Positions 12,890 to 20,974 of a stretch of 22,435 nucleotides of DNA are shown in pieces. Both the position numbers and the translations under genes were made by a program. Positions within the stretch are counted from its first letter, which is position 1. Each line of letters begins with the position of its first letter. The notes beneath the pieces are model-generated. The model searched no databases and was not told where the DNA came from. It was given only the letters and a program-made list of their open reading frames with translations. The stretch lies in the NCBI GenBank assembly GCA_002490525.1, contig DKUE01000023.1, forward strand, positions 1 through 22,435, given 5' to 3'. This stretch comes from Ruminococcaceae bacterium UBA7212 (lineage in GTDB: Bacteria; Bacillota; Clostridia; Oscillospirales; Acutalibacteraceae).

Positions 12890-13735
12890 ATGAAAAAATC
12901 ACAGTCAAAATGGCGGCGGCGCGACTTCATTTTATTGGGTACGGCGGTCGTGCTTTGCATTGTGTTCAGCCTTTGGCAAAACAACGCACTTACCGTCACC
13001 AATTACACATCGGAAAGTCAGAAGCCCTTGCCGCAGGATGGCTTACGAATCGTGCAGCTTTCCGATTTGCACAGCAAACAGTTCGGTGAAAATCAGGAAC
13101 ATCTACTGGCGGAAATTCGCGCACAAAATCCCGACCTCATCGTATGCACAGGTGATATGGCGGATGCCCGCCGCGCCGACCTTACGCCCGCATTAGAGGT
13201 TGCCGAAAGGCTTACGGAAATTGCCCCGACCTATTTTGTTTCGGGAAATCACGAACTGCGTCTTTCCAACAAAATACGCACGGAATTTTATGATGGACTT
13301 TCAGCGCACGGAGTCATCCTTCTGCTAAACCGAACAGACACACTTACGGTGCGCGGCTGTACGGTCACATTGATTGGACTGGAGGACCGCAATTTAGAGG
13401 ATGATACCCTGCCGCAACTTACCGAAACCCTGCCTCAGGAGCCTCTCCGTATTCTTTTGGCACACGAGCCGCAGGCATTTTCCCGCTACGCCGAATATAC
13501 AGACGTTATTTTCTCGGGGCATACACACGGCGGACAGTTGCGTTTACCGTTCATAGGCGGTCTTGCCGCACCCGGTCAAGGGTTGTTTCCGAAATATGAC
13601 GCGGGTGAATTTCACGAGGGCGCATCCGCAATGTTCATCAGCCGAGGCCTCGGCAACAGCCTGTTTCCGATTCGGGTATTGAACCGCCCTGAAGTCCTAA
13701 CTGTTACACTGCAAAATCCCATTACGGAGGAATAA
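12890..13735 (+). CDS. Membrane-anchored calcineurin-like metallophosphoesterase (YkuE-like)
   Basis: 281 residues from the ATG at 12890. A basic N-terminus (KKSQSKWRRR) and one membrane helix (DFILLGTAVVLCIVFSLW) place the enzyme outside the membrane. The metal-site motifs are all present in order: LSDLHSKQFG, CTGDMAD, SGNHE, LAHEPQAF and FSGHTHGGQLRLPF. The YkuE-type family includes enzymes acting on UDP-diacylglucosamine-like or other phosphodiesters; the substrate is unknown here. No good ribosome binding site precedes ATG 12890 or the earlier in-frame ATG/GTG (12848, 12833); 12890 is preferred because it gives a normal anchor. It ends 2 nt before the MTA deaminase gene and supplies its ribosome binding site (GGAGGA), so they are translationally linked. 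Confidence 0.87.
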   Translation: MKKSQSKWRRRDFILLGTAVVLCIVFSLWQNNALTVTNYTSESQKPLPQDGLRIVQLSDLHSKQFGENQEHLLAEIRAQNPDLIVCTGDMADARRADLTPALEVAERLTEIAPTYFVSGNHELRLSNKIRTEFYDGLSAHGVILLLNRTDTLTVRGCTVTLIGLEDRNLEDDTLPQLTETLPQEPLRILLAHEPQAFSRYAEYTDVIFSGHTHGGQLRLPFIGGLAAPGQGLFPKYDAGEFHEGASAMFISRGLGNSLFPIRVLNRPEVLTVTLQNPITEE

Positions 13736-13737
13736 AA

Positions 13738-15039
13738 ATGCTGTTTTCCGATATTTCTGTTTTAGATGATACGTTTCACTGTCAAGCACATAAATATGTT
13801 GCAACCGAAGGCAATAAAATCGCTTATGTAGGAGATGAAATGCCCGAAGGCGATTTCGGCGAAATCTATGACGGGCACAACCGATTTTTGATGAGCGGAC
13901 TTGTCAACGCGCACTCGCACGCCGCCATGACGCTTTTGCGCGGCTATGCAGAAAACCTGCCGCTGGACCGTTGGCTGAATGAACGCGTATTTCCGTTTGA
14001 GGACAAAATTCAAAACGAGGATGCGTACTACAGCACCATGCTCGCCATTGCCGAAATGCTGCGTACGGGCACAACCTCATTTACCGATATGTATTTCTTT
14101 TCGGAATATGTTCTGAAAGCGGTCGGTGAAAGCGGTATCAAATGTAATTTCAGCCGTGCGATTACCAGCTTTTCGGACTGTAACATTTCGGAGATTCCCA
14201 GTTTTCGGGAAAGTGAGACGCTCGTGAAAACCTATCACAACGCCTTTGACGGGCGAATAAAAATCGATATGAGCCTACACGCGGAATATACCAACCGCCG
14301 CATGGTGATAGAGCAGTTCGCCGAAAGCGTGAAAGCGCATAACTTACGTGCACACGTACATCTTTCCGAAACGGAAAAGGAGCACGAGGAGTGCAAACAG
14401 CGTCACGGCGGACTGACTCCAACGGAATTATTCCAAGCGTGCGGTGTGTTCGATGTTCCGACTACGGCGGCGCACTGCGTCTGGGTGACGGACAGCGATA
14501 TGGATATTCTCAAAGCAAAGGGTGTGACCGTTGCGACCAATCCTGCAAGCAATCTGAAGCTGGGCAGCGGTGTCTGCAACACTTATGCGATGCTCCGAAA
14601 AGGCATCAATGTGGCGCTCGGTACCGACTCGGTCGCCTCGAACAACAATTTGGATATGTTTAAAGAAATGTATCTCTGTGCGTTACTGCCGAAAGGGGTT
14701 TACCGCCGACCCGATATTGTTTCAGAGCGCGATGTACTGAAAATGGCAACACAGAACGGATATTTTGCGCAAGGGCGCACAGACTGCGGCATGGTAAAAG
14801 CCGGCAACCGCGCGGATTTAATCGTGGTGGACTTAGATACGGTGCACATGTGCCCGCATAACGACACGGTAAACAATTTGGTCTATGCCGCGAGCGGAGA
14901 AGACGTACTTCTCACTATGGCAGACGGTAAAGTTTTATACAAAGACGGTGTGTACACAACCATCGATATTGAAAAGGTCAAGCATGAAGTGGAGGCACGC
15001 ACAAAGAGAATTCAAAATGAGGTGAACGCGCATGCGTAA
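13738..15039 (+). CDS. mtaD: 5-methylthioadenosine/S-adenosylhomocysteine deaminase
   Basis: 433 residues, amidohydrolase superfamily. It converts methylthioadenosine (and SAH, often adenosine) to the inosine form with release of ammonia. The metal site is NAHSHAAM (His59, His61), HVHLSE (His208, Glu211), AAHCVW (His246) and GTDSVASNNN (Asp297). SLHAEYT (His181) and the NPASNLKLGSG loop are typical of the MtaD/DadD branch rather than cytosine or guanine deaminases. The N-terminal beta-sandwich (1-50) is completed by the C-terminal strands (GNRADLIVVDLD and ADGKVLYKDG). The start ATG has GGAGGA in the end of the upstream gene. The last 8 nt overlap the phosphorylase gene. With that gene and mtnA it forms a deaminating methionine-salvage route. 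Confidence 0.9.
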   Translation: MLFSDISVLDDTFHCQAHKYVATEGNKIAYVGDEMPEGDFGEIYDGHNRFLMSGLVNAHSHAAMTLLRGYAENLPLDRWLNERVFPFEDKIQNEDAYYSTMLAIAEMLRTGTTSFTDMYFFSEYVLKAVGESGIKCNFSRAITSFSDCNISEIPSFRESETLVKTYHNAFDGRIKIDMSLHAEYTNRRMVIEQFAESVKAHNLRAHVHLSETEKEHEECKQRHGGLTPTELFQACGVFDVPTTAAHCVWVTDSDMDILKAKGVTVATNPASNLKLGSGVCNTYAMLRKGINVALGTDSVASNNNLDMFKEMYLCALLPKGVYRRPDIVSERDVLKMATQNGYFAQGRTDCGMVKAGNRADLIVVDLDTVHMCPHNDTVNNLVYAASGEDVLLTMADGKVLYKDGVYTTIDIEKVKHEVEARTKRIQNEVNAHA

Positions 15040-15844
15040 GACAGCGGACGAATACGCACAGGAAATACGGAAAAGCATCGGCTTTTCCCCGAAAATCGGC
15101 ATTGTGTTAGGGTCGGGACTCGGCGATTTGGGTGAAAAAATTGAAAACCCTGTTTATACGGATTACAGCGCCTTAGAGGGCTTCCCCGTCTCTACCGCGC
15201 CCGGGCACAAAGGTCGGTTTATTGCAGGGACGCTTGCGGGCAAGCAAGTGATTTGCATGCAGGGTCGTCTGCATTTTTACGAGGGCCACGATATGGCGGA
15301 TATTTTACTGCCGATTCGTACCATGCGGCGGCTCGGTGTGGAAATCTTGATTCTCACCAATGCCGCAGGTGGCATAAACACCGCATTTTCCGTCGGCGAC
15401 ATTATGTTGATTGAAGACCACATCAACTTCATGGGCAGAAATCCGTTGGTCGGGCAAAATGAGGATGCTTTCGGCTGCCGTTTTCCCGATATGAGCTTCG
15501 CCTACAATCCCGAACTGCGTGCCTTAGCAGAGCAATGTGCCAAAAAAATCAATGTGAACATTTGTAAAGGCGTTTACCTTGCCTGCTCAGGACCGAGCTA
15601 TGAAACCCCTGCCGAAATCCGTGCGTTCCGCACACTCGGTGCAGACGCAGTGGGCATGTCCACCGTACCCGAGGTCATTGCCGCCAACCATTGCGGGATG
15701 CGGATTCTGGCATTTTCTTTGATTTCCAATATGGCGGCGGGAATTCTGCCGCACCCCCTGACTGAGGAAGAAGTCCTCGAGGCAGGGCGCAGGAAAGGCG
15801 CCGAGATGCAAAACCTGATTTGTGAAATTGTAAAAGAGCTGTAA
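15032..15844 (+). CDS. Purine nucleoside phosphorylase, probable methylthioinosine/6-oxopurine type
   Basis: 270 residues, trimeric PNP family (PunA-like). Motifs in order: GIVLGSGLGDL (phosphate-binding Ser28), GRLHFYEGHD (His81), TNAAGGIN, GPSYETPAEIR (Tyr189, Glu191), AVGMSTVPEV (Met209) and SLISNMAAGI. Asn233 in the last block matches the Asn that selects 6-oxopurines; true MTA phosphorylases have Asp there. Placed between an MTA deaminase and MtnA, the likely job is phosphorolysis of methylthioinosine to hypoxanthine and methylthioribose-1-phosphate, while general inosine/guanosine salvage remains possible. The ATG overlaps mtaD by 8 nt with GAGGTGA inside mtaD. PNP family membership is certain; the MTI specificity is inferred from context and one residue. 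Confidence 0.9.
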   Translation: MRKTADEYAQEIRKSIGFSPKIGIVLGSGLGDLGEKIENPVYTDYSALEGFPVSTAPGHKGRFIAGTLAGKQVICMQGRLHFYEGHDMADILLPIRTMRRLGVEILILTNAAGGINTAFSVGDIMLIEDHINFMGRNPLVGQNEDAFGCRFPDMSFAYNPELRALAEQCAKKINVNICKGVYLACSGPSYETPAEIRAFRTLGADAVGMSTVPEVIAANHCGMRILAFSLISNMAAGILPHPLTEEEVLEAGRRKGAEMQNLICEIVKEL

Positions 15845-15878
15845 AGCTTATTCGCTTTACTTCATTTGGAGAAATATT

Positions 15879-16910
15879 ATGTACGATATGCATGGTGAAA
15901 CGGTACATTTTGATACGGAAAATAACCGTTTGTGCTTAATTGACCAAACTAAGCTGCCGAATGAGACCGTCATTTTATCTCTGCATACGGCAGAAGAAAT
16001 CTACACAGCGATTGCGCGCTTACAGGTGCGCGGAGCACCTGCCATCGGCGTAGCGGCGGCAATCGGGCTGGCGGTTTTGGCAAATGAAAGCGCCGCCGAA
16101 GCGTCTGCGGAATTCGAAGCTGAATTCCGCAAAAATGCCGCGTATCTTATATCCGCTCGTCCGACTGCGGTCAATTTGCCGTGGGCGGTCGGCGAAATGC
16201 AAAAGGCGTTCTCAGAAAATCGGCATAAGTCTTTACCGGAAATCAAAGCCGCGCTCACACGTTGCGCTTTGGGACTGCATGCGGCAGACATAGACGTTTG
16301 CCGCCGCATCGGAGAATACGGCGCACCGCTTTTAAAAAATTGCCGTGCGGTGCTCACCCACTGCAACGCAGGGCGGCTTGCCGCCGTAAAATACGGCACA
16401 GCGCTTGCTCCCGTTTATATTGCCAAAGCGCAGGGACATGCGGTTTCAGTTTATGCCGACGAAACCCGTCCGCTTTTGCAGGGCGCACGGCTGACGGCAT
16501 ACGAACTCCAAGCGGCGGGCATTGAGGTAACTGCTATCTGCGACAATATGGCGTCCTATGTGATGCAGAACAAACTCGTTGACGCAGTGCTTGTCGGCTG
16601 TGACCGCGTAGCAAGAAACGGGGACACAGCCAATAAAATCGGCACCTCGGGCGTGGCGGCGCTCGCCAAGTATTACGGCATCCCGTTTTATGTCTGCGCA
16701 CCGTATTCCACAATTGATTTTTCAATTTCGAGCGGTGCGGAAATCCCCATCGAACAGCGTGACGGCGCGGAAATCGGAGAAATGTGGTATCAGATCCCCA
16801 TGCTCCCGAAAGGTGTACGCACATTGAATCCTGCCTTTGACGTCACCGACCGCAGCCTCATTACTGCGTTTATCACCGAAAAAGGTGTGTTACAGCCGTC
16901 AGAGTTTTAA
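15879..16910 (+). CDS. mtnA: S-methyl-5-thioribose-1-phosphate isomerase
   Basis: 343 residues. It isomerises methylthioribose-1-phosphate to methylthioribulose-1-phosphate. RGAPAIGVAAAIGLA (51-65) is the phosphate/substrate loop, LTHCNAGRLAAVKYGTALAP holds the catalytic Cys162, and GCDRVARNGDTANKIGTSG the catalytic Asp242 (Cys160 and Asp240 in B. subtilis). The NKIGT(S/Y) block followed by YYGIPFYVCAPYSTID separates MtnA from eIF2B subunits. The ribosome binding site is GGAGAAA and the gap from the phosphorylase gene is 34 bp. No mtnB, mtnD, mtnE or mtnW homologue follows, so what happens to methylthioribulose-1-phosphate is not shown here. The gene ends without an obvious terminator, facing the minus-strand amidase. 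Confidence 0.94.
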   Translation: MYDMHGETVHFDTENNRLCLIDQTKLPNETVILSLHTAEEIYTAIARLQVRGAPAIGVAAAIGLAVLANESAAEASAEFEAEFRKNAAYLISARPTAVNLPWAVGEMQKAFSENRHKSLPEIKAALTRCALGLHAADIDVCRRIGEYGAPLLKNCRAVLTHCNAGRLAAVKYGTALAPVYIAKAQGHAVSVYADETRPLLQGARLTAYELQAAGIEVTAICDNMASYVMQNKLVDAVLVGCDRVARNGDTANKIGTSGVAALAKYYGIPFYVCAPYSTIDFSISSGAEIPIEQRDGAEIGEMWYQIPMLPKGVRTLNPAFDVTDRSLITAFITEKGVLQPSEF

Positions 16911-16969
16911 AGATGAGATAAGGTACCAGCATATATCCTCGTGCCGATACCGACCTCCTCTGTTTTCCT

Positions 16970-17440
16970 TTACCCGCGCACGCCCTCAATATGTATATAT
17001 CTGGCTTTCACATAAAAATAGCTGTCTAAAGGGCGGTCGAAGCAATCGTCTGTATGTGCCGCAACGGTAATACCGTTTTTTACGGACACCACGAGCAGTG
17101 TATGCGCCCACTCCGCACCGAAATGCAGCTGTACCAAGTCCCCCGGTTCCGCCTCTTCTGCCGCACATTCTGTACCGTACGGCCCGCTCCCCCTGTTTTC
17201 CGTCAGAAATTTGTACAACGGCGTTACCCCTGTCCACGCAGGCGCACGGTTATTCAAATCGGTATAATACCACCCAAAGGTTTTGCGGTACTGCATTTTT
17301 GCACCGCCGGCAAACAGACACTGTGAAATAAAATTGGTGCAGTCCCCGCCCATCGCGTCAAAATTATCATAAGCAGGATTGCGCGAATATGCCCACCGTT
17401 CCGCATAAAGCACAGCGCGCGTGCGATTGTAAAATGGCAT
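16970..17440 (-). CDS. Putative amidase-domain (Amidase_6, NlpC-like) protein
   Basis: 156 residues from the ATG at 17440; GGGAGAG upstream rules out the longer ORF start, which overlaps it. The fold is papain/NlpC-like: a short N-terminal helix (RAVLYAERWAYSRNPAYDNF), the nucleophile block MGGDCTNFISQCLFAGG (Cys34), aromatic WYYTDL, then PGDLVQLHF and WAHTLLVVSV with the catalytic His113. This is the pattern of the 'putative amidase domain' family found in sporulating Clostridia and Bacilli, which may cleave peptide or amide bonds of the cell wall. There is no signal peptide, so it acts inside the cell, perhaps in the mother cell. It lies 70 bp downstream of ylmC on the same strand; both may be sporulation-related. 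Confidence 0.85.
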   Translation of the reverse strand: MPFYNRTRAVLYAERWAYSRNPAYDNFDAMGGDCTNFISQCLFAGGAKMQYRKTFGWYYTDLNNRAPAWTGVTPLYKFLTENRGSGPYGTECAAEEAEPGDLVQLHFGAEWAHTLLVVSVKNGITVAAHTDDCFDRPLDSYFYVKARYIHIEGVRG

Positions 17441-17510
17441 AGAATTCTCTCCCATCTGTTCTGCTTTCTCTCTTAGTCGGGCGGTGCAAATTTGAACTCG
17501 GATTTAGATT

Positions 17511-17813
17511 TCAGCCCTGCCTAAACAGTGTCTCCAGAGGGTTTTTCTTTTTGGGACAGGTTTTGCACTCTGTCGGACAGTCAAACCGCACCAAAATCGT
17601 GTCATCGCCGATAACTTCAATCTCCTCCCAGCAAATACGAATATCCTCTGTTCTGCCGCCGAGCCCAAAGCATTTGGACTTTCCGAATACAATGATGGCA
17701 ACCAGCCGTCCCGTACAGGTATCAATTTCCACGTCACACACACAGCCGAGCCGACAGCCGTCTTTTAAATTGATAATCTCTTTCTCGCGCAAATCGGTTA
17801 CACAGCAGTTCAT
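17511..17813 (-). CDS. ylmC: YlmC/YmxH-family sporulation protein (PRC-barrel)
   Basis: 100 residues from the ATG at 17813 (GGAGGTG, 5 nt spacing). TDLREKEIINLKDGCRLGCV, then DVEIDTCTGRLVAIIVFG, and IRICWEEIEVIGDDTILVRF are the PRC-barrel strands that define YlmC/YmxH. B. subtilis genes of this family are controlled by sporulation sigma factors. The C-terminus adds a Cys-rich tail (DCPTECKTCPKKK) beyond the barrel; such tails are often seen in clostridial members and could bind a metal. A possible -10 (TATACT, minus strand, ~20 bp upstream of the ribosome binding site) has only a weak -35. It is divergent from the M28 peptidase, and the shared intergenic region carries the periodic boxes at 17871-17909. 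Confidence 0.88.
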   Translation of the reverse strand: MNCCVTDLREKEIINLKDGCRLGCVCDVEIDTCTGRLVAIIVFGKSKCFGLGGRTEDIRICWEEIEVIGDDTILVRFDCPTECKTCPKKKNPLETLFRQG

Positions 17814-17870
17814 AAAAACACCTCCGAAACAGTATATGCGCACCGATGCCGATTTTTCACACTATAGTTA

Positions 17871-17909
17871 TTCACTTTTTATTCACTTTTAATTAATAAT
17901 TTATTCATA
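17871..17909. promoter_or_regulatory. Four hexamer boxes with exact 11-bp period (OmpR/PhoB-class site candidate)
   Basis: TTCACT (17871), TTCACT (17882), TTAATA (17893) and TTCATA (17904) start exactly 11 bp apart. Bacillus PhoP boxes are TT(A/C/T)A(C/T)A repeats with 11-bp spacing, and PhoB-class regulators in general bind one face of the helix in this way. The array ends ~20 bp before TACACT (17930-17935), a plausible -10 for the M28 gene, a position typical of activation. The A+T-rich setting makes chance matches easier. Confidence 0.45.
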
Positions 17910-17977
17910 AATAGACCGTGTGATTATGATACACTAAGTTAGGTAAAATTCCAACAATTTTTTAGGGGGAAATGTCT

Positions 17978-19222
17978 ATGAATCTACAAAAAATTATCGA
18001 CAAAAAAGACGCCGCCGCGCAGTATATGCTGAATGAAATTACATATATCTGCCAAAACTTTGAAAAACGCGGTCCGGGGTCTAAAGGTGAAGAGCAGGCA
18101 TGCGAATACATGGCGAAGGTGCTCAAAGAGGAATGCGGCTGTGACCGTGCAGATGTGGAATCCTTTCAGGAGAATCCCGGTTCGTTCTTTGGCTGGATTT
18201 ATTTCACCATCACCTTTGTTTTGCTCGCTATCCCGCTTTTTTTCGTGTTCCCGCTGGCCTCCGTTCTGCTGATTGTCGCAGGTCTGTTTATTGTATTCAT
18301 GCAATTCGGTCTCTATAAAAAGCTGGTTGACCGCTGTTTCCCCGAAAAAACGGGTCACAATGTAACCGCCGTAAAAAAATGCACAGGCGAAGTCAAACGC
18401 CGCATTTTCTTTAACGGTCACCCCGACGCGGCTTGGGAATGGCCTGTCAACTACAAGCTCGGCGGTGTTGGATTTGAAGGACACGCCGTGCTTTGCGGCA
18501 TCGGCGCAATCTATTATCTTGTTCTGTCCATCATCTCCATAGTGCAGACAGGCGGCATCTCTTTCGGTATGATAGATACCGGTTCTTTACTGTTCAAGCT
18601 GGCGCTCGGCGGCTTGGTATTCGTCCCCTTCCTCGTCGGTCTGTACTGGATGTGGAATAAAAACCGTATCGTAGACGGTGCTAACGATAACCTCTCGGGC
18701 TGCTACATGGGTATTTCCATTTTGAAAGCCTTGCAGGACGAAGGCATTGAATTTGAAAACACGGAAATCGGCGTCATTCTTTCGGGTTCCGAAGAAGCAG
18801 GCTTACGCGGCGCCAAGGCTTGGTGCGAACAGCACAAAGGCGAGTTTGACGATGTGCCGACCTTCATCTTCTCCTATGACACGATTCACGATCCCAAATA
18901 TCTGATGACCAACTACCGCGATTTGAACGGCACCGTAAAAGCAGACAAGGATGTTTCCGACCTGTTTATGGAAGCGGCAAAGGAAGTTGGCATTCCCTGC
19001 AAAAAGGGCTGGGTACCGCCCCTCGGCGGTGCAACGGATTCCGCCGCATTTGCGCAGGCAGGCTTCCGCGCCACAGGCGTTACAGGCTTGAACCACAAAT
19101 TAGAAGATTATTACCACACCCGCCGCGATACCTATGACAACATGAATTTAGAGGGCTTGGCCGGCTGTTTCGCAGTCAGTGTGAAAGCGCTTGAAATGTT
19201 TGACAACGGCGCAAAGCAGTAA
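17978..19222 (+). CDS. Membrane-embedded M28-family zinc metallopeptidase
   Basis: 414 residues from the second ATG (17978); AGGGGGA is 7 nt upstream of it but only 1 nt from ATG 17972. The peptidase domain is split by a membrane hairpin: N-terminal NFEKRGPGSKGEEQACEYMA, two membrane helices (~70-115), then FFNGHPDAAWEW (first zinc His/Asp region), two or three further helices (GIGAIYYLVLSIISIVQ and FKLALGGLVFVPFLVGLYWM), then IVDGANDNLSG (bridging Asp), GSEEAGLRGA (catalytic Glu and ligand Glu), YDTIHD, and the last ligand in GLNHKLEDYYHTRRDTYDN. The ligand set looks complete, so an aminopeptidase activity is likely. Multi-spanning M28 proteins are common in Clostridia; the substrate is not known. 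Confidence 0.87.
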   Translation: MNLQKIIDKKDAAAQYMLNEITYICQNFEKRGPGSKGEEQACEYMAKVLKEECGCDRADVESFQENPGSFFGWIYFTITFVLLAIPLFFVFPLASVLLIVAGLFIVFMQFGLYKKLVDRCFPEKTGHNVTAVKKCTGEVKRRIFFNGHPDAAWEWPVNYKLGGVGFEGHAVLCGIGAIYYLVLSIISIVQTGGISFGMIDTGSLLFKLALGGLVFVPFLVGLYWMWNKNRIVDGANDNLSGCYMGISILKALQDEGIEFENTEIGVILSGSEEAGLRGAKAWCEQHKGEFDDVPTFIFSYDTIHDPKYLMTNYRDLNGTVKADKDVSDLFMEAAKEVGIPCKKGWVPPLGGATDSAAFAQAGFRATGVTGLNHKLEDYYHTRRDTYDNMNLEGLAGCFAVSVKALEMFDNGAKQ

Positions 19223-19234
19223 ATTCCGCAACCC

Positions 19235-19270
19235 AATCCCCCGCTGAACATTCAGCGGGGGATTTTCTTT
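19235..19270 (+). terminator. Intrinsic terminator of the M28 peptidase gene
   Basis: Perfect 12-bp stem AATCCCCCGCTG / CAGCGGGGGATT with an AACATT loop, followed by TTCTTT. Confidence 0.9.
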
Positions 19271-19293
19271 AATCAACTCCGATTCCGCACGGT

Positions 19294-19322
19294 TTGCGTT
19301 TTTCAGAAGTTTTTGCTATAAT
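19294..19322 (+). promoter_or_regulatory. Promoter of the DUF4874/DUF4832 gene
   Basis: TTGCGT (19294-19299), 17-bp spacer, TATAAT (19317-19322) with extended TGC. Leader ~20 nt with GGAGG. Confidence 0.82.
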
Positions 19323-19349
19323 AGAGATATTCTATTTTCGGAGGCATTT

Positions 19350-20738
19350 ATGGAAACAGTTTTACTACATCCGTCCTTGCTGGAAGGCACGGAGTTTGAG
19401 ATACTGCGGCAAAACCCCGACCGCGGCTGGCGTCTGGAAACATACCTGACCTTAGGCAGCAACACGGTAATGTTTAAGCCCGGCGAAACACCGCTCGGTT
19501 TTTTAGATGCACAGCGGGAGCTGTATCGTAATACACCTGTTTCTCTGGTTCAGTTGTATGTATATTTAACGGAATACTGCAAAAAACCTTTAGATGAAAA
19601 AGCCTTCGAACAGCTAGCGGCATATTTAGACGCATTGCGCAAACGGGGGTTGCGTGCCGTACTGCGGTTTGCTTATGAATTTGAAACCGACCGAAAAACA
19701 GGTCCGACATCCCACCGTATTTACAGTCATTTAGAACAAATTCAGCAATGGTTTTCGGAAAATGAAGGTTTGGTGCGTGAAACCGTCGCTGTTGTACAAG
19801 CAGGTATCATCGGTGTTTGGGGCGAATGGCATACCGCCCGTTTCATGCACAATCAGAAAAAAGTACTGCTGAAAATCTGCGATGCTGTACCTGCCTTTTT
19901 GCCTATACAGGTACGCATGCAGATGTTTAAAGATAGAATACGGAAATCACCGCAGGCAAAGCGCATCGGATATCACGATGACTTTTTGGTCGGCGCTTAT
20001 CACAAATGGAATACGCCTGCAGACGCACCGGGCACGGAAAATTTCCGCCTGTTTGAGGAAGAAGCCAAATATACCTATAACGACGGCGAAATGCCGTGGG
20101 GCAGAGACAAAACGCACCGGGACGGATTTATTGACGGCTATGAAATGATGACCGCCTGCACACAGAGAAGTCTTTCCACATTAAGTCTTGTACATAATTA
20201 TATAGAAGAGAACGGTCAGTATAATGCTGTGCGCTGGCAGAAGGAAATGCTCAGCGCTGTGCGCGTGCGGGAACTCGGCTGCCCCTGCACCGCCGCCTAT
20301 TTCACCGAAAACGGTGCCGCTTTGGAGCGTTCGGTGTTTGACTATTTAACCGACCACCTGGGCTACCAAATCGCCGTACGTGAAATTGCCGCCGCACAGA
20401 CAGAGAACGGCAGACAGACTGTCACCGTGAAAATTTCCAATAACGGATTTGCATTGCCGTACGGGTTTACAAAATTGCAGCTGCACATTTTCCGCAAAGA
20501 CGGAAGTGAACAGAGTTATCCCTTTACCGATTATGCCCCCGAAAAACTTTTGGGCGGCAAAACGGCAAGCTTTTCGGCGATATGCGACTGCCGGAATATG
20601 GAAAAAATCGGGTTGTCGCTGCAAAAGGAATCCACCGGGGCTACCATCCGCTTTGCCAACCGCGGCGAGCATCAAAACGGCATTCAGATTTTTTCTTTAA
20701 CCGTAGCACACGCATCCGAAATCAATACGGTTATCTAA
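19350..20738 (+). CDS. DUF4874/DUF4832 protein, probable TIM-barrel glycosidase-like enzyme
   Basis: 462 residues, no signal peptide, so cytoplasmic. The N-terminal domain carries NPDRGWRLE (22-30), VQLYVYLTEYCKKPL (67-81), LRAVLRFAYEFE (101-112) and IIGVWGEWHTARF (153-165), the recurring blocks of DUF4874. The next domain has QVRMQMFKDRI, RIGYHDDFLVGAY (205-217) and DGEMPWGRD, typical of DUF4832. A beta-sandwich tail follows (from ~370). Glu110 or Glu112 and Glu159, at the ends of predicted barrel strands, are candidates for the acid/base and nucleophile of a retaining glycoside hydrolase. Extracellular relatives have signal peptides; this copy lacks one, pointing to an intracellular oligosaccharide. 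Monocistronic: own promoter and terminator. The domain call is from motif memory. Confidence 0.72.
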   Translation: METVLLHPSLLEGTEFEILRQNPDRGWRLETYLTLGSNTVMFKPGETPLGFLDAQRELYRNTPVSLVQLYVYLTEYCKKPLDEKAFEQLAAYLDALRKRGLRAVLRFAYEFETDRKTGPTSHRIYSHLEQIQQWFSENEGLVRETVAVVQAGIIGVWGEWHTARFMHNQKKVLLKICDAVPAFLPIQVRMQMFKDRIRKSPQAKRIGYHDDFLVGAYHKWNTPADAPGTENFRLFEEEAKYTYNDGEMPWGRDKTHRDGFIDGYEMMTACTQRSLSTLSLVHNYIEENGQYNAVRWQKEMLSAVRVRELGCPCTAAYFTENGAALERSVFDYLTDHLGYQIAVREIAAAQTENGRQTVTVKISNNGFALPYGFTKLQLHIFRKDGSEQSYPFTDYAPEKLLGGKTASFSAICDCRNMEKIGLSLQKESTGATIRFANRGEHQNGIQIFSLTVAHASEINTVI

Positions 20739-20751
20739 AAAGCCAATATGC

Positions 20752-20784
20752 AAGGCGGTCTTTCAAAAGACCGCCTTTGCTTTT
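20752..20784 (+). terminator. Intrinsic terminator of the DUF4832 gene
   Basis: AAGGCGGTCTT, TCAA loop, AAGACCGCCTT: perfect 11-bp stem, then TGCTTTTT. Confidence 0.9.
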
Positions 20785-20895
20785 TGTATGGAGAAACTGC
20801 AGTATTTTAAGCACGTAAACCAAAATGTACAGTATTTTTTTGTCTTTGCAACCTAAAATACATAGCGCAACCGCGCCGAAAAGCATATGCTGTAG

Positions 20896-20915
20896 GTGTT
20901 CCGAAACAGGAACAC
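20896..20915 (+). promoter_or_regulatory. Hairpin in the leader/upstream region of the E2-like gene
   Basis: GTGTTCC, GAAACA loop, GGAACAC: perfect 7-bp palindrome ~60 bp before the start. It may be an operator or leader hairpin. The rest of 20785-20974 has no gene; CAGTATTTT occurs twice, 30 bp apart (20800, 20830). A weak promoter is possible (GTCAAA, 18 bp, TACAAT ending near 20948). Confidence 0.4.
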
Positions 20916-20974
20916 AGATGTCAAAATCAAGGCATTTATTGAATACAATTACAAAGACAAAGGAGCTATGCAAC

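Noticed and set aside
14162..14663. Overlapping ORFs on both strands inside mtaD
   Set aside because: Shadow frames of a strongly supported gene, with no start signals of their own.
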